Source: Chitinophaga sp. SYP-B3965 (lineage in GTDB: Bacteria > Bacteroidota > Bacteroidia > Chitinophagales > Chitinophagaceae). Taken from it: a DNA stretch of 64,000 bases. The DNA lies in contig NZ_WJFD01000001.1 in the NCBI RefSeq assembly GCF_009647655.1, forward strand, positions 558,001 through 622,000, in the 5' to 3' direction. Each line of letters starts with the position of its first letter. The first letter of the stretch is position 1. Shown here in pieces: positions 19,601-27,851 of the stretch. The notes under the pieces were generated by a model that was given only the letters and a program-made list of their open reading frames with translations, did not search any database and had not been told where the DNA came from. The position numbers and the translations under genes were made by a program.

Positions 19601-19938
19601 GGTCCAAACCCGGTGATATTGCCACACATCCCAAACCATTGCTGGGCGGTAACAAAGCAGCGAACGAACCATCTTCCCGTTTCCTGGAAGACGGCAGTTA
19701 TATCCGCCTGCGAAACGTAACCCTGGGTTATAACCTGCCGGATGGTGTTTTACAAAAACTAAGGATGAGTACAGTAAGGATCTTCCTCAGCGGGGATAAT
19801 CTCTGGACGGGCACCAACTTCTCCGGTATGGACCCTGAAGTATCTTTTGTGACCGCAGGTGGTGCTACGAAAGGTGTTTCCGGTACCAAATATCCTATCA
19901 GCAAAAAATTCTTACTGGGTGTAAACATCGGGTTCTAA
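16618..19938 (+). CDS. SusC/RagA TonB-linked outer-membrane transporter with STN signalling domain
   Basis: Outer-membrane TonB-dependent channel for a glycan or oligosaccharide. The 1106 residues comprise the long hydrophilic leader common in Chitinophaga SusC proteins, a signal peptide from Met45 (MKITTVFLFAVCMHVSAS), an STN domain (about 65-135) that talks to FecR, a carboxypeptidase-D-like domain (about 150-235), a plug with the SusC signature DAAATGLYGSRAANGVIIV, and a beta-barrel ending in FLLGVNIGF. The start could instead be 16750; I keep 16618 because close relatives also have this leader. About 200 bp separate it from FecR, so it may have its own promoter read by the sigma factor. 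SusD follows 11 bp later. Confidence 0.95.
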   Translation: MNFWTFCKYAFYCGMQGGATKKLSEVRPAPIPYQRSCFTTIVNTMKITTVFLFAVCMHVSASTRSQTVTFSGKDVPLAKVFSVVKQQTGYVFFYNKTILRDGASINVQAKDQPLEGFLKVVLEGQLLDYTIEDKVIIISRKPMEQLPDMQQVNVSGRITDDRGVPLPGVSVKVKGSPKGATTNSDGVFSISNVPDDAHLIISFIGFETKEVPIKGKTSIDLQLIPASKDIEGVTVVGYSSKNVKYLSSAVATVSREKLRDVTSNNLNSLLQGKASGVVVSTASGDPASAANIVIRGQGTLAAGISPLIVVDGNIGGTFNPNDVESVTILKDAAATGLYGSRAANGVIIVTTRQGKAGKTRIELNSVVGFNEANNGKFKLMNSQQLYDYQKTFTTRSDTVLKTDTDWQDIAFRRAMTQSYTLSASGGSEKTQFYAAGNYYKEEGTLLTNSKTAYNFRVNITHKLTDKIKMAVLLNGEYLKNNNHHSSTLYGAYTYLPWDKPYNADGTPRFGSGTGWLGREQQNFLHSLQFNLSNNRAMSFNGDLNLDYAITKHITLSSYNRANIYNYKSIEYYDRRSKEGTADQGLLTHNVNYSNTLLSSNRLRYENNFGDHNLTVLGVGEAEKYYYDDNGISGRGLPAGMTAMSTATEAKTTPTGGRSEYSFTKWLAQADYNFNNRYFFLASYVHDISSKFGNNTPGGNFYQLGASWIISNEQFMLSNNVITFLKIRGSHGTVGNPPSENYRSLGLYTYDQSASYAGQSGSYPSQKANPDLTWEKIRVNNLGLDISFFKRIDLNIDMYDKQARSLLMLKPLPLTSGYSNIMENIGSLRNRGIEFTLNTRNLVGAFKWETSFNLALNRNEVIKLNGNDKFASPGSNQPVGLGEDMDKWYMRIWAGVDPANGDPLWEKIITDADGKTYLTYTNSYNAATLQYTGTSSAPKFTGGMLNTFSWKGISLNAFFNFVKGNQVFNSSRQFFDSDGIYDSYNQMVLAEGWSRWSKPGDIATHPKPLLGGNKAANEPSSRFLEDGSYIRLRNVTLGYNLPDGVLQKLRMSTVRIFLSGDNLWTGTNFSGMDPEVSFVTAGGATKGVSGTKYPISKKFLLGVNIGF

Positions 19939-19949
19939 AAAAGCAACAC

Positions 19950-21473
19950 ATGAAATCATCAAATATATTCGTATTCCTGTTCACCGGTATCCTGCTCAGC
20001 GCTGCTGTGGCCTGCAAGAAATACTATGAACCATCCACCGCCAAAAATGAAGATGTGGCGCTGAAAAATGCGGACGATGTAAAGTCTGCCACCATTGGTA
20101 CCTACGCTGTGCTGAAGAATCCCAACTATGTGCGCAGCATTCACTTCCTCACAGAATACCAGGGAGATAATATTGCACAGGGACAAGCCTCTTCAGATGC
20201 ATTATCTAACGCATACAGGTACACGCACCTGGTGGATATGAGCCATGTGAACAATGTATGGCAGCAATCTTATTTTGTGATCAACTCTGCCAATAAAGTA
20301 ATTTCTTTTGTACCGGACGATGCTTCCGTTGTGCTTCGCCAGTTGAAAGGAGAGAACCTCTATCTCCGCGCCATGATGTACTTCAATCTCGTGCGTGTAT
20401 TTGGAAGGCCTTACCCGCAGGGCGCAGGGGCAGGAGATGCTGTGCCTATTGTGAAAGAAGATTCGAAAGAAGAGTTCCCTGCCCGCAACACCGTGAAAGA
20501 AGTATATGACCAGGTGATAGCGGACCTCCTGAAAGCAGCGGACCTGATGACAGAAGCCAAGAACAATAACTTCGCTTCCAAAGAAGTGGCCTGGGCTTTA
20601 TTAAGCCGTGTGTACCTCTACAAAGAAGACCATGCCAAAGCTATTGAGTATGCAGATAAGCTGATCACTTCTCCCCGTTACGGATTACTAACAGGAGATG
20701 CTTATAAGAACTACTTCCGCGGTGTGCCGGAAGAAAATAAGGAAACTATTTTCTGCATCCGCCACATCAAAACAGAGAACCGGGATTTTAATGCTATTGG
20801 TTCCATGTACTACAGTGAAGGTGGCCAGGGGCAAACCGGCTGGGGAGAGATCTACGCCAGCAAACAGTATGTAGATTTCCTGGATAAGCAACCTGCAGAC
20901 CTGCGGCATGCTTTTGTATCTCCCTACACAAATGCCGGCCCTGTGTTAGCCTGGCCTTATACCGTGCCCGCTCCGGATGTACGTTTGAATACCCGCCTCA
21001 TCCCGAATACGCCCATGTATTACATCAACAAATACAATTACCAGGAAGGGCTCACTAACCTTAGTTCTCCTGTATATCTGCGCCTTGCAGAAATGTACCT
21101 GATCCGTGCAGAAGCCAATGCTAAAACAGGTGCTGCCCAACTGGCGCTGGATGATGTGAATGTGCTTCGCCAGCGTGCAGGCCTTAGCGGCACAGCATTG
21201 CCTACATTAGCCAGCATTGCGCTGGAAGGCCGGACGGCACTGGATGTTGTGCTGGATGAACGGAGGCTGGAATTTGCTTTTGAAGGCCATCGTGCTTATG
21301 ACCTGTTCAGGAATAACCGTCCGCTGGAAAGGAATTATCCCGGCACGCATTCCCTGAATAACACACCTTCCACCAATATCACGCAAACCATTCAGCCAAC
21401 GGATAACCGGGTGATCTATTTCATCCCTAACCGCGAAAGACTGGTGAATGCTAACCTCACTCAAAATCCGTAA
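19950..21473 (+). CDS. SusD/RagB-family glycan-binding lipoprotein
   Basis: This 507-residue SusD protein has a lipoprotein leader with lipobox Cys at about residue 24 (LLSAAVACKKYYEP). The SusD_N part carries FLTEYQGDNIA and YLRAMMYFNLVRVFGRPYPQG, TPR-like helices follow (WALLSRVYLYKEDHAKAIEYAD), and the C-terminus has LRLAEMYLIRAEANAK, DDVNVLRQRAG and VVLDERRLEFAFEGHRAYDLFRN. It caps the SusC channel encoded just upstream. No glycoside hydrolase is encoded with this pair, so its ligand cannot be guessed. Confidence 0.95.
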   Translation: MKSSNIFVFLFTGILLSAAVACKKYYEPSTAKNEDVALKNADDVKSATIGTYAVLKNPNYVRSIHFLTEYQGDNIAQGQASSDALSNAYRYTHLVDMSHVNNVWQQSYFVINSANKVISFVPDDASVVLRQLKGENLYLRAMMYFNLVRVFGRPYPQGAGAGDAVPIVKEDSKEEFPARNTVKEVYDQVIADLLKAADLMTEAKNNNFASKEVAWALLSRVYLYKEDHAKAIEYADKLITSPRYGLLTGDAYKNYFRGVPEENKETIFCIRHIKTENRDFNAIGSMYYSEGGQGQTGWGEIYASKQYVDFLDKQPADLRHAFVSPYTNAGPVLAWPYTVPAPDVRLNTRLIPNTPMYYINKYNYQEGLTNLSSPVYLRLAEMYLIRAEANAKTGAAQLALDDVNVLRQRAGLSGTALPTLASIALEGRTALDVVLDERRLEFAFEGHRAYDLFRNNRPLERNYPGTHSLNNTPSTNITQTIQPTDNRVIYFIPNRERLVNANLTQNP

Positions 21474-21478
21474 GCAAC

Positions 21479-22003
21479 ATGAAAAGTACTGTATATATCC
21501 TGTTCATAGCCGCTATGCTGAGTGCTTGCGGTAAGGCAGAAGTAGTAACATTCAAGGATAAGTCTACCGTAATAAAAGCAGACCGCAGTACCTGGACCGC
21601 TACGGCTTCCAGTGAAGAACTCACTGCAGAAGCTGCCGGTGCGGCGCTGCTGCTGGATGGAAAGATAGCCACCTACTGGCATTCTGAATATTCAGCGGTG
21701 AATCCACCTTATCCGCATTGGGTACAGATAGATATGAAAACAGCCCTCAAACTGGTATCCGTAGAGATCACCGCCAGGCAGAACAATGCGAATGCCATGA
21801 CCAAATTCAAACTGGAAGGCAGTACAGATGGTACCATCTGGAGTTTGATGGGAGATAATCTCCTGTTCACCGGCGCAACTAAAACACCCCAGAGTTATCC
21901 CGTGAGTTCATCTGTTACGGTCCGCTACCTCAAGCTGACAGCATTGGAAGGACCCGTGAAGAATAATTTTATAGCAGAAATAGAGGCATTTGCCAGTAAG
22001 TAA
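21479..22003 (+). CDS. Discoidin (F5/8 type C) domain lipoprotein
   Basis: This is a 174-residue lipoprotein (MKSTVYILFIAAMLSACGKAE). It holds one galactose-binding-like jelly-roll domain, with LLDGKIATYWHSEY, PHWVQIDMKTALKLVSVEI, KFKLEGSTDGTIWSLMGD and VRYLKLTALEG, the usual discoidin/CBM32 order. It starts 5 bp after SusD, so it is the third surface component of this Sus system and probably adds carbohydrate-binding capacity. A strong terminator follows, ending the operon. Confidence 0.88.
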   Translation: MKSTVYILFIAAMLSACGKAEVVTFKDKSTVIKADRSTWTATASSEELTAEAAGAALLLDGKIATYWHSEYSAVNPPYPHWVQIDMKTALKLVSVEITARQNNANAMTKFKLEGSTDGTIWSLMGDNLLFTGATKTPQSYPVSSSVTVRYLKLTALEGPVKNNFIAEIEAFASK

Positions 22004-22022
22004 CTACCGTTTGTATGATGGC

Positions 22023-22056
22023 AGGCCCGTGATAAAATTGTCACGGGCCTTTATAT
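22023..22056 (+). terminator. Intrinsic terminator of the sigma/FecR/Sus locus
   Basis: A 10-bp perfect stem AGGCCCGTGA (22023-22032) pairs with 22041-22050 across an 8-base loop, followed by TTATATTT. It starts 20 bases after the discoidin gene stop and ends just before the stop of the convergent desaturase gene. Confidence 0.85.
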
Positions 22057-22782
22057 TTAATGGGCAAGCCGTATAATATGCAGCCAGTTCAAAAGACGGA
22101 TAACCGGATAGGTGGGATCGAATTCATACCACTTTGAACCAAAATTCACATTGGAAGGATGTTTATGATGATTGTTATGATAAGATTCACCCATCATGAA
22201 AATATCCGGCTTTAGCAGGTTAGTGGAAGTATTCTTCAGTTCATAATTCTTGTAACCATACTTATGCGCATACCAGTTAATGATAGCCCCGTGTACTGCG
22301 CTCATCGTAATAGTGATGGGTAATAACAGGAATAACCAGAAAGAGGATGCGAATAAAATGTAAATAGCGATGTAACCCAAAGCCCATAACACACGGCTGA
22401 AGAACGAACCTGCCCACTTGTCGAATGTGGCCCAGTCCGGCAGCCCTTTGGTGAAATGTTCACTGTCTTTAGCTTTCCCTTTTACGATGCGCTGATATGC
22501 CATCCTTGCCCGCCACATCATGGCAAATACATTGGGTGAATATTTCGGAGAATGCGGATCTTTCTCCGTGTCTGTATAAGCATGGTGCATACGATGCATG
22601 ATACCATAAGCCCTGGCGCTCATATAAGAAGAACCTTGAGAGAAGTAAGAGAACAGGTAGAAGACCTTTTCCCAAAATGGGCTCATTTTAAATGCGCCAT
22701 GGGAGGTATATCTGTGCTGGAAAAATGTCTGAGCAAAAAGTGCCGCGTACCAGTGCACGACAAAGAAGATGAGTATAAGCAT
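22057..22782 (-). CDS. Acyl-CoA/fatty-acid desaturase
   Basis: This is an integral membrane di-iron desaturase that places a double bond in acyl chains of membrane lipids. All three histidine boxes are present: HRYTSH (residues 23-28), HRMHH (63-67) and HNNHH near residue 205, spaced by hydrophobic helices. The protein is 241 residues, compact but complete, and starts MLILIFFVVHWYAALFAQTFFQHRY as in bacterial delta-9 relatives. The frame is open for 14 more codons upstream but has no ATG, so 22782 is the start. It is probably a single-gene unit tied to membrane fluidity. Confidence 0.9.
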   Translation of the reverse strand: MLILIFFVVHWYAALFAQTFFQHRYTSHGAFKMSPFWEKVFYLFSYFSQGSSYMSARAYGIMHRMHHAYTDTEKDPHSPKYSPNVFAMMWRARMAYQRIVKGKAKDSEHFTKGLPDWATFDKWAGSFFSRVLWALGYIAIYILFASSFWLFLLLPITITMSAVHGAIINWYAHKYGYKNYELKNTSTNLLKPDIFMMGESYHNNHHKHPSNVNFGSKWYEFDPTYPVIRLLNWLHIIRLAH

Positions 22783-22992
22783 AATGATGAATTTACCGTG
22801 GTGAGATAAAAACGCAGCAAATTCAATAATAGAAGAGAGTGGTAGAGACCTTTCGCGGATGCGAAAAAAAGAGGAATGAATTATTTGTATTTCTATGACT
22901 TACAGAAGGTACGAAATTTTTCTGAGACTACTGCGAACTATTTTAGGATACCGTAGATATAACGTAACTTTTGTTAGTAATCCTAAAATCTT

Positions 22993-23898
22993 ATGTTGCT
23001 AAGAGAAAAGCTCACCTTTGTACAGGTTACCCGCCTTACCTGGCGGCTGGACCTGATGATATTGTTTTTTTGTACACTGGCTTACGTCGCGGATACCTAC
23101 TGGCTGAAAAGCCATGTAGCCATTCCCGTTACCCTCAGTACGGTGCTGGGAACAGCGATCGCTTTCTTTATTGGTTTTAATAATAACCAGGCATACGGGC
23201 GCTGGTGGGAAGGAAGGCAGATCTGGGGTTCGCTGGTGAATGATTCCCGCTCCTGGGGCCGGAATCTTTTGCACTTCTGTGATCAGGGTGCCAGCGATGA
23301 AGCGCCGCATGTGGCGCGCAGGATGATCTTCCGCCACATCGGTTTCCTGTATGCGCTCAAAGCCAATCTCCGAAAAACCGGCGATCCCTATTACGAAGGT
23401 TATCTCAGCAGGCAGGAGGCAGAAGATGTAGCAAACAGCAGCAACATACCTAATGCCATCCTCGATATCCAGGCAGCAGATCTGCAGCTGTTACGTGCAC
23501 AGGGTGCGATAGATGGTTTTCTTTTCCGGGATATGAACCAGTTATTGATGAACCATTGCAATGATATGGGCAAATGCGAACGTATCCGCAATACAGCTTT
23601 CCCGCCCAGTTACCTCTTCTTCACACGTGTGTTCATCTGGATCTTTGTGATCATGAACACGCTCTTACTCGCGGAATCTATCGGCTACTGGTCTGTGATC
23701 TTCGGATGGTTGTTTGGGTTTGTGTTCCATGTCACACACCAGAACGGCATCAGTATCATGAATCCATTTGAACAGAACATGATGAGCCTGCCGCTGGATA
23801 GTATTACACGGACGGTGGAGATCAATTTGCTGGAAATGCTGGGGCATCAGCCATTGCCTTCACCGGTGGAAGCAATTGACGGGCAGTATTTATTATAA
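22993..23898 (+). CDS. Bestrophin-like membrane channel (UPF0187)
   Basis: This 301-residue protein matches bacterial bestrophin homologues: an N-terminal RLTWRLDLMILFFCTLAYVADTYW helix, GFNNNQAYGRWWEGRQIWGSLVNDSR, and a C-terminal NPFEQNMMSLPLDSITRTVEINLLEMLG. Bacterial members form pentameric ion channels in the inner membrane. The leader at 22961-22975 contains TAACTTTTG, one base longer than the -7 consensus, a plausible but unproven promoter. Neighbours give no functional link. Confidence 0.85.
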   Translation: MLLREKLTFVQVTRLTWRLDLMILFFCTLAYVADTYWLKSHVAIPVTLSTVLGTAIAFFIGFNNNQAYGRWWEGRQIWGSLVNDSRSWGRNLLHFCDQGASDEAPHVARRMIFRHIGFLYALKANLRKTGDPYYEGYLSRQEAEDVANSSNIPNAILDIQAADLQLLRAQGAIDGFLFRDMNQLLMNHCNDMGKCERIRNTAFPPSYLFFTRVFIWIFVIMNTLLLAESIGYWSVIFGWLFGFVFHVTHQNGISIMNPFEQNMMSLPLDSITRTVEINLLEMLGHQPLPSPVEAIDGQYLL

Positions 23899-23901
23899 TG
23901 T

Positions 23902-24693
23902 TTATCCTACTGCAAGAATTTTAGCACAAGCAGCATATTTTATAGGCTGTATAAACGCATTGGTAATTGGTGTGCCCATTTCAATACCAATAGATAAGAT
24001 CATACTCTTCGTATCATCAATACCATGAAGACTGTTTAACTGAAGGGTAAAAGTTTGCGATTCAAACGCCTGCTGTACCGGCAGCCAATCTGTATAGACA
24101 GTGTTAGCCCTGGGAAGGATGGTTTTATCCGTATAACCGGTTCCATTGAATGAACTGTCAGTAAACAAACCAAACCCTATCACGAAACGGTAAAGCGGTG
24201 CTTTCCATGGGATTTCCAGGTTTAGTTGCGGATGAAGATGGGGGATTTCTATAGTTGCGCTGCCTGTTTCCCGTTCAATCATTCCTTTCAACGGATACTT
24301 CACTACAGAATCAAAGATGACGTCCTTATTCAACTGAAATCCTTCCAGCAGGTAACGGTACTGTGAGAAGTTCACCGCGCGTTTTCCTCTTTCATTCACT
24401 TTATCCAGGAGTTGAATGTTTTTCGCCAGCGTAGTGAGCGTGGGGGTAAAATTGTAATTCGCCAGTTTGTTTAAAGGAAAGAGCGCATGCCTGATACTTC
24501 TGACAGTATTAGCACAACCACTGAATTCTGCATTGTTCTCTCTTGTTCGTGCAAATTCGGGTGCGGTTTTGATCTTCTCTTTGGAAGCACCTCCCTTTTT
24601 GCGGACAACGATCTTGTCTGTTCCATGCATTCTGTAGAAAGACAAATTGTCTACGGGACCGGTGAACTCGAAAGCATTTGATAAAAAAGCCAT
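23902..24693 (-). CDS. Uncharacterised 263-residue protein (Bacteroidota-type hypothetical)
   Basis: No known domain is recognised. The N-terminus (MAFLSNAFEFTGPVDNLSFYR, then KIVVRKKGGASKEKIK and APEFARTRENNAEF) is a pattern I recall from hypothetical proteins in Chitinophaga-like genomes. The rest reads as beta-rich, with IEIPHLHPQLNLEIPW and IGFGLFTDSSFNGTGYTD. There is no signal peptide or transmembrane helix. It is downstream of the SLATT operon on the same strand but separated by 224 bp holding an inverted repeat and phased 11-bp repeats, so it is probably transcribed separately. Confidence 0.6.
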   Translation of the reverse strand: MAFLSNAFEFTGPVDNLSFYRMHGTDKIVVRKKGGASKEKIKTAPEFARTRENNAEFSGCANTVRSIRHALFPLNKLANYNFTPTLTTLAKNIQLLDKVNERGKRAVNFSQYRYLLEGFQLNKDVIFDSVVKYPLKGMIERETGSATIEIPHLHPQLNLEIPWKAPLYRFVIGFGLFTDSSFNGTGYTDKTILPRANTVYTDWLPVQQAFESQTFTLQLNSLHGIDDTKSMILSIGIEMGTPITNAFIQPIKYAACAKILAVG

Positions 24694-24771
24694 GGGATTA
24701 ACTTGTTTTGGTGATAACTGAGGTTTAACCTAAGCAAGGTAATAATTATGTATACTCATACCTAATTTATT

Positions 24772-24856
24772 TATAAGTCATAGATAAGCTGTATCTATAA
24801 GAGACGGCTTATCTATGACTTATATACGGGTTATATACGGCTTATATACGGGTTAT
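24772..24856. repeat. 18-bp inverted repeat plus helically phased 11-bp repeats
   Basis: 24772-24789 and 24807-24824 are perfect 18-base inverted arms around a 17-base spacer. Overlapping the right arm, the 9-mer ACGG(G/C)TTAT starts at 24804, 24826, 24837 and 24848, with spacings of 22, 11 and 11. That is about one or two helical turns, so copies face the same side of the DNA. The last three lie in a tandem TTATATACGG(G/C) unit of 11 bp. Neither side has a T-run, so it does not look like an ordinary terminator. It lies 62 bp past the SLATT gene stop and about 80 bp before the 23902-24693 gene's ATG. Confidence 0.8.
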
Positions 24857-24917
24857 CTTAACTTATTGGACGCCAAAAATGGCTTAAGGGGGTATTTGTG
24901 ACAGGGTTTGGAAAACG

Positions 24918-25376
24918 TCAGGCACCGGGTTTCGACCCGAAATTGTCTGATCTTGTTCGCTGCCATACCTGGTTTAATTCATTCAGGATGGCCTGATACT
25001 CGGCTCTGAAACTTTCTATTTCTGTAGCTGTAAGCGGTGTACCCTCTTTTTCCCGAAATTCGATTCTAAAACGCAATGCATAGAATCTATTCAATGCATC
25101 ATTGTTTGCGATCCATAATTCCCGGTGATTAAAAAAGGCATTATACCCATTTATGATAGTGATTACACAGGTAATAACGAGTGTGGTGATCCTGACGAAC
25201 TCAGACCATTCGTTTTGTACATTTAACCCTAAGAGGATAGTGCTCAAGGCTGCAAGTATGGCAGTGCTCATGAAGATCCTGAAAGCAGCATTCCGGTAAC
25301 GGAGCCTTCTGCTATCAATCCCTTTTATTCTTTGTTCAATCTGGTCATGAAGGAAGGTGAGTTGTTCATTGGTCAT
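24918..25376 (-). CDS. SLATT-like (DUF4231-type) two-transmembrane protein, putative membrane effector
   Basis: SLATT proteins are predicted membrane-disrupting effectors in nucleotide-signalled bacterial conflict systems. The 152 residues follow the family plan: a basic amphipathic lead helix (LHDQIEQRIKGIDSRRLRYRN), a first transmembrane helix at about 30-51 (FRIFMSTAILAALSTILLGL), and a second at about 63-83 (ITTLVITCVITIINGYNAFF). A long cytoplasmic helix pair then begins with LWIANNDALNRFYALRFRIEF, where relatives have a similar W-N-L-xxxx-F run. It is the last gene of a four-gene operon, 7 bp after the 819-residue gene. No SMODS/CD-NTase or SLOG gene is adjacent, which is unusual for this domain. 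Confidence 0.7.
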   Translation of the reverse strand: MTNEQLTFLHDQIEQRIKGIDSRRLRYRNAAFRIFMSTAILAALSTILLGLNVQNEWSEFVRITTLVITCVITIINGYNAFFNHRELWIANNDALNRFYALRFRIEFREKEGTPLTATEIESFRAEYQAILNELNQVWQRTRSDNFGSKPGA

Positions 25377-25383
25377 TGGGTGT

Positions 25384-27843
25384 TCATTTAGAATGCTTTA
25401 GGATTTTATTAGATAATTCATAAAAATGACTTTCGCCGTTCAGGAACATGGCGTCAATGTATTTGGCGGATTCAGGTATCCGTTTAATGGTGTTCAACCG
25501 GAAAATGGCACTGAAGATCTTCCTGTGTGCTGCTGCCATCTCACCTTTTCCATAATGCAGCAGGGCTTCGTAATATTCTATTTCTATTTCTGTAAATGAA
25601 TAAGTGGGGTGGATATCATAATCAAGGTGAATGGCCTGGAATAATGTTTTTACCTCATTGATAGCATTGCGGGAATTAATGATCAGGTATTCCGGAGGCA
25701 GCGGTCCGGGTAGCAGGAGATACTTTCTTAAACTGATATCTGCAATGGAATTCAGTATAGAGATATAGTTTTTTATCATCAGGGTGGATACTTCAGTGAT
25801 GTTATCGATATCGATCATCTGGCTGAACTTTTCCCGGGCGGCCTGCAGGTATGCCAGGGCTTGGTTTGCAAGTTCCTGTAATTCGCCTTCATCTCCATCA
25901 GTCCGGTTCTTATATATCCTGTAGGCTTTTGAAATATAACATAAACCAATTCCCTGCAATATTCTTGGGTCTTGTTTCTCGTTTTTGGTAATAGCCAGCG
26001 CCCTTCTGATACCTTCATCTTCCTGTAAGTTTCTCCTGTACAACCAGAGCAGGATGTAAATAATTTCATTCAATAGTTCCTGCTTTGCCTGGTAAAATTC
26101 CAGCCGGTTATTGAGGCTGGTTTTTTCGTAGTCCAGTTTGATAAACTGAAAGCGGATGATCTCGTACTGCCTTTCCAGATCCAGGATGATAGTTACTTCC
26201 ATTTCTCTGTAGTACTCTTCGGCCGTTTGGTTATCTGGTATCCGGGCTTTGCTTTGCGCAACAAAATTCAAATAGGTGGTAATGATTGACTTTAAGAATT
26301 TGGAGTATATTTTATCCTGGTCTATCAATGTCAGTTCATCAACAATTTCTTTAAAGCACTTTTTCAGCATTTGCGTATCGCTGTTAGATACTTCCACATT
26401 CAGGTTCATGAATTTGTATAACTTGGATTTTAACGGCGAATCAAAATTTTCATCCATGAAAAGCAGAATGGGTAAATGCTGATAGGGATTTCTTACAATA
26501 TCCTTACCATAGCGGTATTCCGGCTCGTATTCTTCACCACCCCAGAAAGTATCCACGATATTATACGTTTGGTCCAGCTGAGATAGCGTCATTTCCAGGG
26601 AATATATCTTTGAGATGAATTTCCTGTCTATGTTTTTGTCTATCTCTTCAATGATCTTTTTCAGCTCTTTTCTGTTGATGGGCGCGTTAGTATTATCAGG
26701 TAAAAATTCATTAAACGTTGTTTTGTACTTTTCATACACGCTGTAGAAAAAATGGTTGTCCAGGATGCTTGATTTTTCATCAAACAGACGCTTCAATAAC
26801 TGTAGTATTTCTTCCTGTCCCTCTTCTTCGTGGTATAACCCGGAATGATTTTCCAGTTTCCTCAGTAAGTCCCGCAGTTTTTCAAGTATGGCCACTGCTT
26901 TTCCCGGATCATCCTTGTAATCCTTTCTTAACCTGTCATATAGGAAATACTGATAAATGTTCCGGTTTACGTGCTGTTTTCCCTGTTGGAGCAGTGGGTC
27001 CGGAAATGTATGGTAGCTTCCCATTGCCTTGAATATATCCGCTGTTTTCCGGGCAGATGACAGGTAAATAACAGTATACGGGAGCTTCTTCTCTTCAAAC
27101 TGCTGATTGATCCGCAGTATTCTTTCAACTGCCTGCACATCGCGGAATGTGTTTTCAAGGAATATGTGGCGGTCGTTAGGGTCCGTAACAGACAATAAGG
27201 AAATTTTATTCTGCTCTACATACTTCTCAAATAAGCTGATGGAAAAATGACTGCTTTTACAATTGGCGAAAACATTATTTATAGATTCATTATGTTTTCC
27301 GGAGGTGGTTTTTATCTCTGAAACACTGAGCCTTTCCCGCAGGAAGGTGAAAAATTCATCCAGTATGGAATATGTTTTATCGTTGAGGATCAGCAAAAGC
27401 AGAATCACCTCTAAATGATTCCGGAGGAAAGCCTCTGTTTTGTCAGGGTCATTCAGGAAATTATCGGTGGCTTTCTTCAATACCTCCAGGTTCCTGATCA
27501 CCGTTTTTGCATCGCGGAGATGTTTATTGAGCTTGTTCTTGGCGGCGATCAATTCCATTTTATATTCGTTCATCAGGATCGTAGAGGTCACGGACAGGTC
27601 CCCGAAGAAATAGTCGTAACAGATGGATCGTTGCGCCTGATAATTCTGATCGCCCTTGGAAAACAATTCCATTCTGATATACGGCAGGTAGTTTTCCATG
27701 ATATCGTAGGTATCTACTGCGTATAATAACTCATATCCTTTTTCATGCAGTTCTATATCACTGATAACCGCCTCTATATCGGTAGAAGTATAACAGCTTA
27801 GAATAAAGTGATAACTGGAGTTGATGGGGTTTGCCGGCGTCAT
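25384..27843 (-). CDS. 819-residue protein with PIN-like N-terminus and helical C-terminal repeats
   Basis: I do not recognise a named family. The N-terminal 310 residues are arranged like a PIN nuclease: strand YELLYAVDTYDIMENYL with D44 and D47, a helix NEYKMELIAAKNKL with E93 and E97, a helix FRDVQAVERILRINQ with D235, then strand PYTVIYLSSARKT where PIN domains usually carry their last acid. Here that position reads SSA, so the fourth acid may be missing or shifted. The rest is long alpha-helices, and the C-terminal 250 residues look TPR-like (ILQGIGLCYISKAYRIYKN, ELANQALAYLQAAREKFSQM). No transmembrane segment is present. It sits 8 bp after the 338-residue gene and 7 bp before the SLATT gene. 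It could be the sensor or scaffold, or an RNase. Confidence 0.6.
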   Translation of the reverse strand: MTPANPINSSYHFILSCYTSTDIEAVISDIELHEKGYELLYAVDTYDIMENYLPYIRMELFSKGDQNYQAQRSICYDYFFGDLSVTSTILMNEYKMELIAAKNKLNKHLRDAKTVIRNLEVLKKATDNFLNDPDKTEAFLRNHLEVILLLLILNDKTYSILDEFFTFLRERLSVSEIKTTSGKHNESINNVFANCKSSHFSISLFEKYVEQNKISLLSVTDPNDRHIFLENTFRDVQAVERILRINQQFEEKKLPYTVIYLSSARKTADIFKAMGSYHTFPDPLLQQGKQHVNRNIYQYFLYDRLRKDYKDDPGKAVAILEKLRDLLRKLENHSGLYHEEEGQEEILQLLKRLFDEKSSILDNHFFYSVYEKYKTTFNEFLPDNTNAPINRKELKKIIEEIDKNIDRKFISKIYSLEMTLSQLDQTYNIVDTFWGGEEYEPEYRYGKDIVRNPYQHLPILLFMDENFDSPLKSKLYKFMNLNVEVSNSDTQMLKKCFKEIVDELTLIDQDKIYSKFLKSIITTYLNFVAQSKARIPDNQTAEEYYREMEVTIILDLERQYEIIRFQFIKLDYEKTSLNNRLEFYQAKQELLNEIIYILLWLYRRNLQEDEGIRRALAITKNEKQDPRILQGIGLCYISKAYRIYKNRTDGDEGELQELANQALAYLQAAREKFSQMIDIDNITEVSTLMIKNYISILNSIADISLRKYLLLPGPLPPEYLIINSRNAINEVKTLFQAIHLDYDIHPTYSFTEIEIEYYEALLHYGKGEMAAAHRKIFSAIFRLNTIKRIPESAKYIDAMFLNGESHFYELSNKILKHSK

Positions 27844-27851
27844 GTCTTTAG

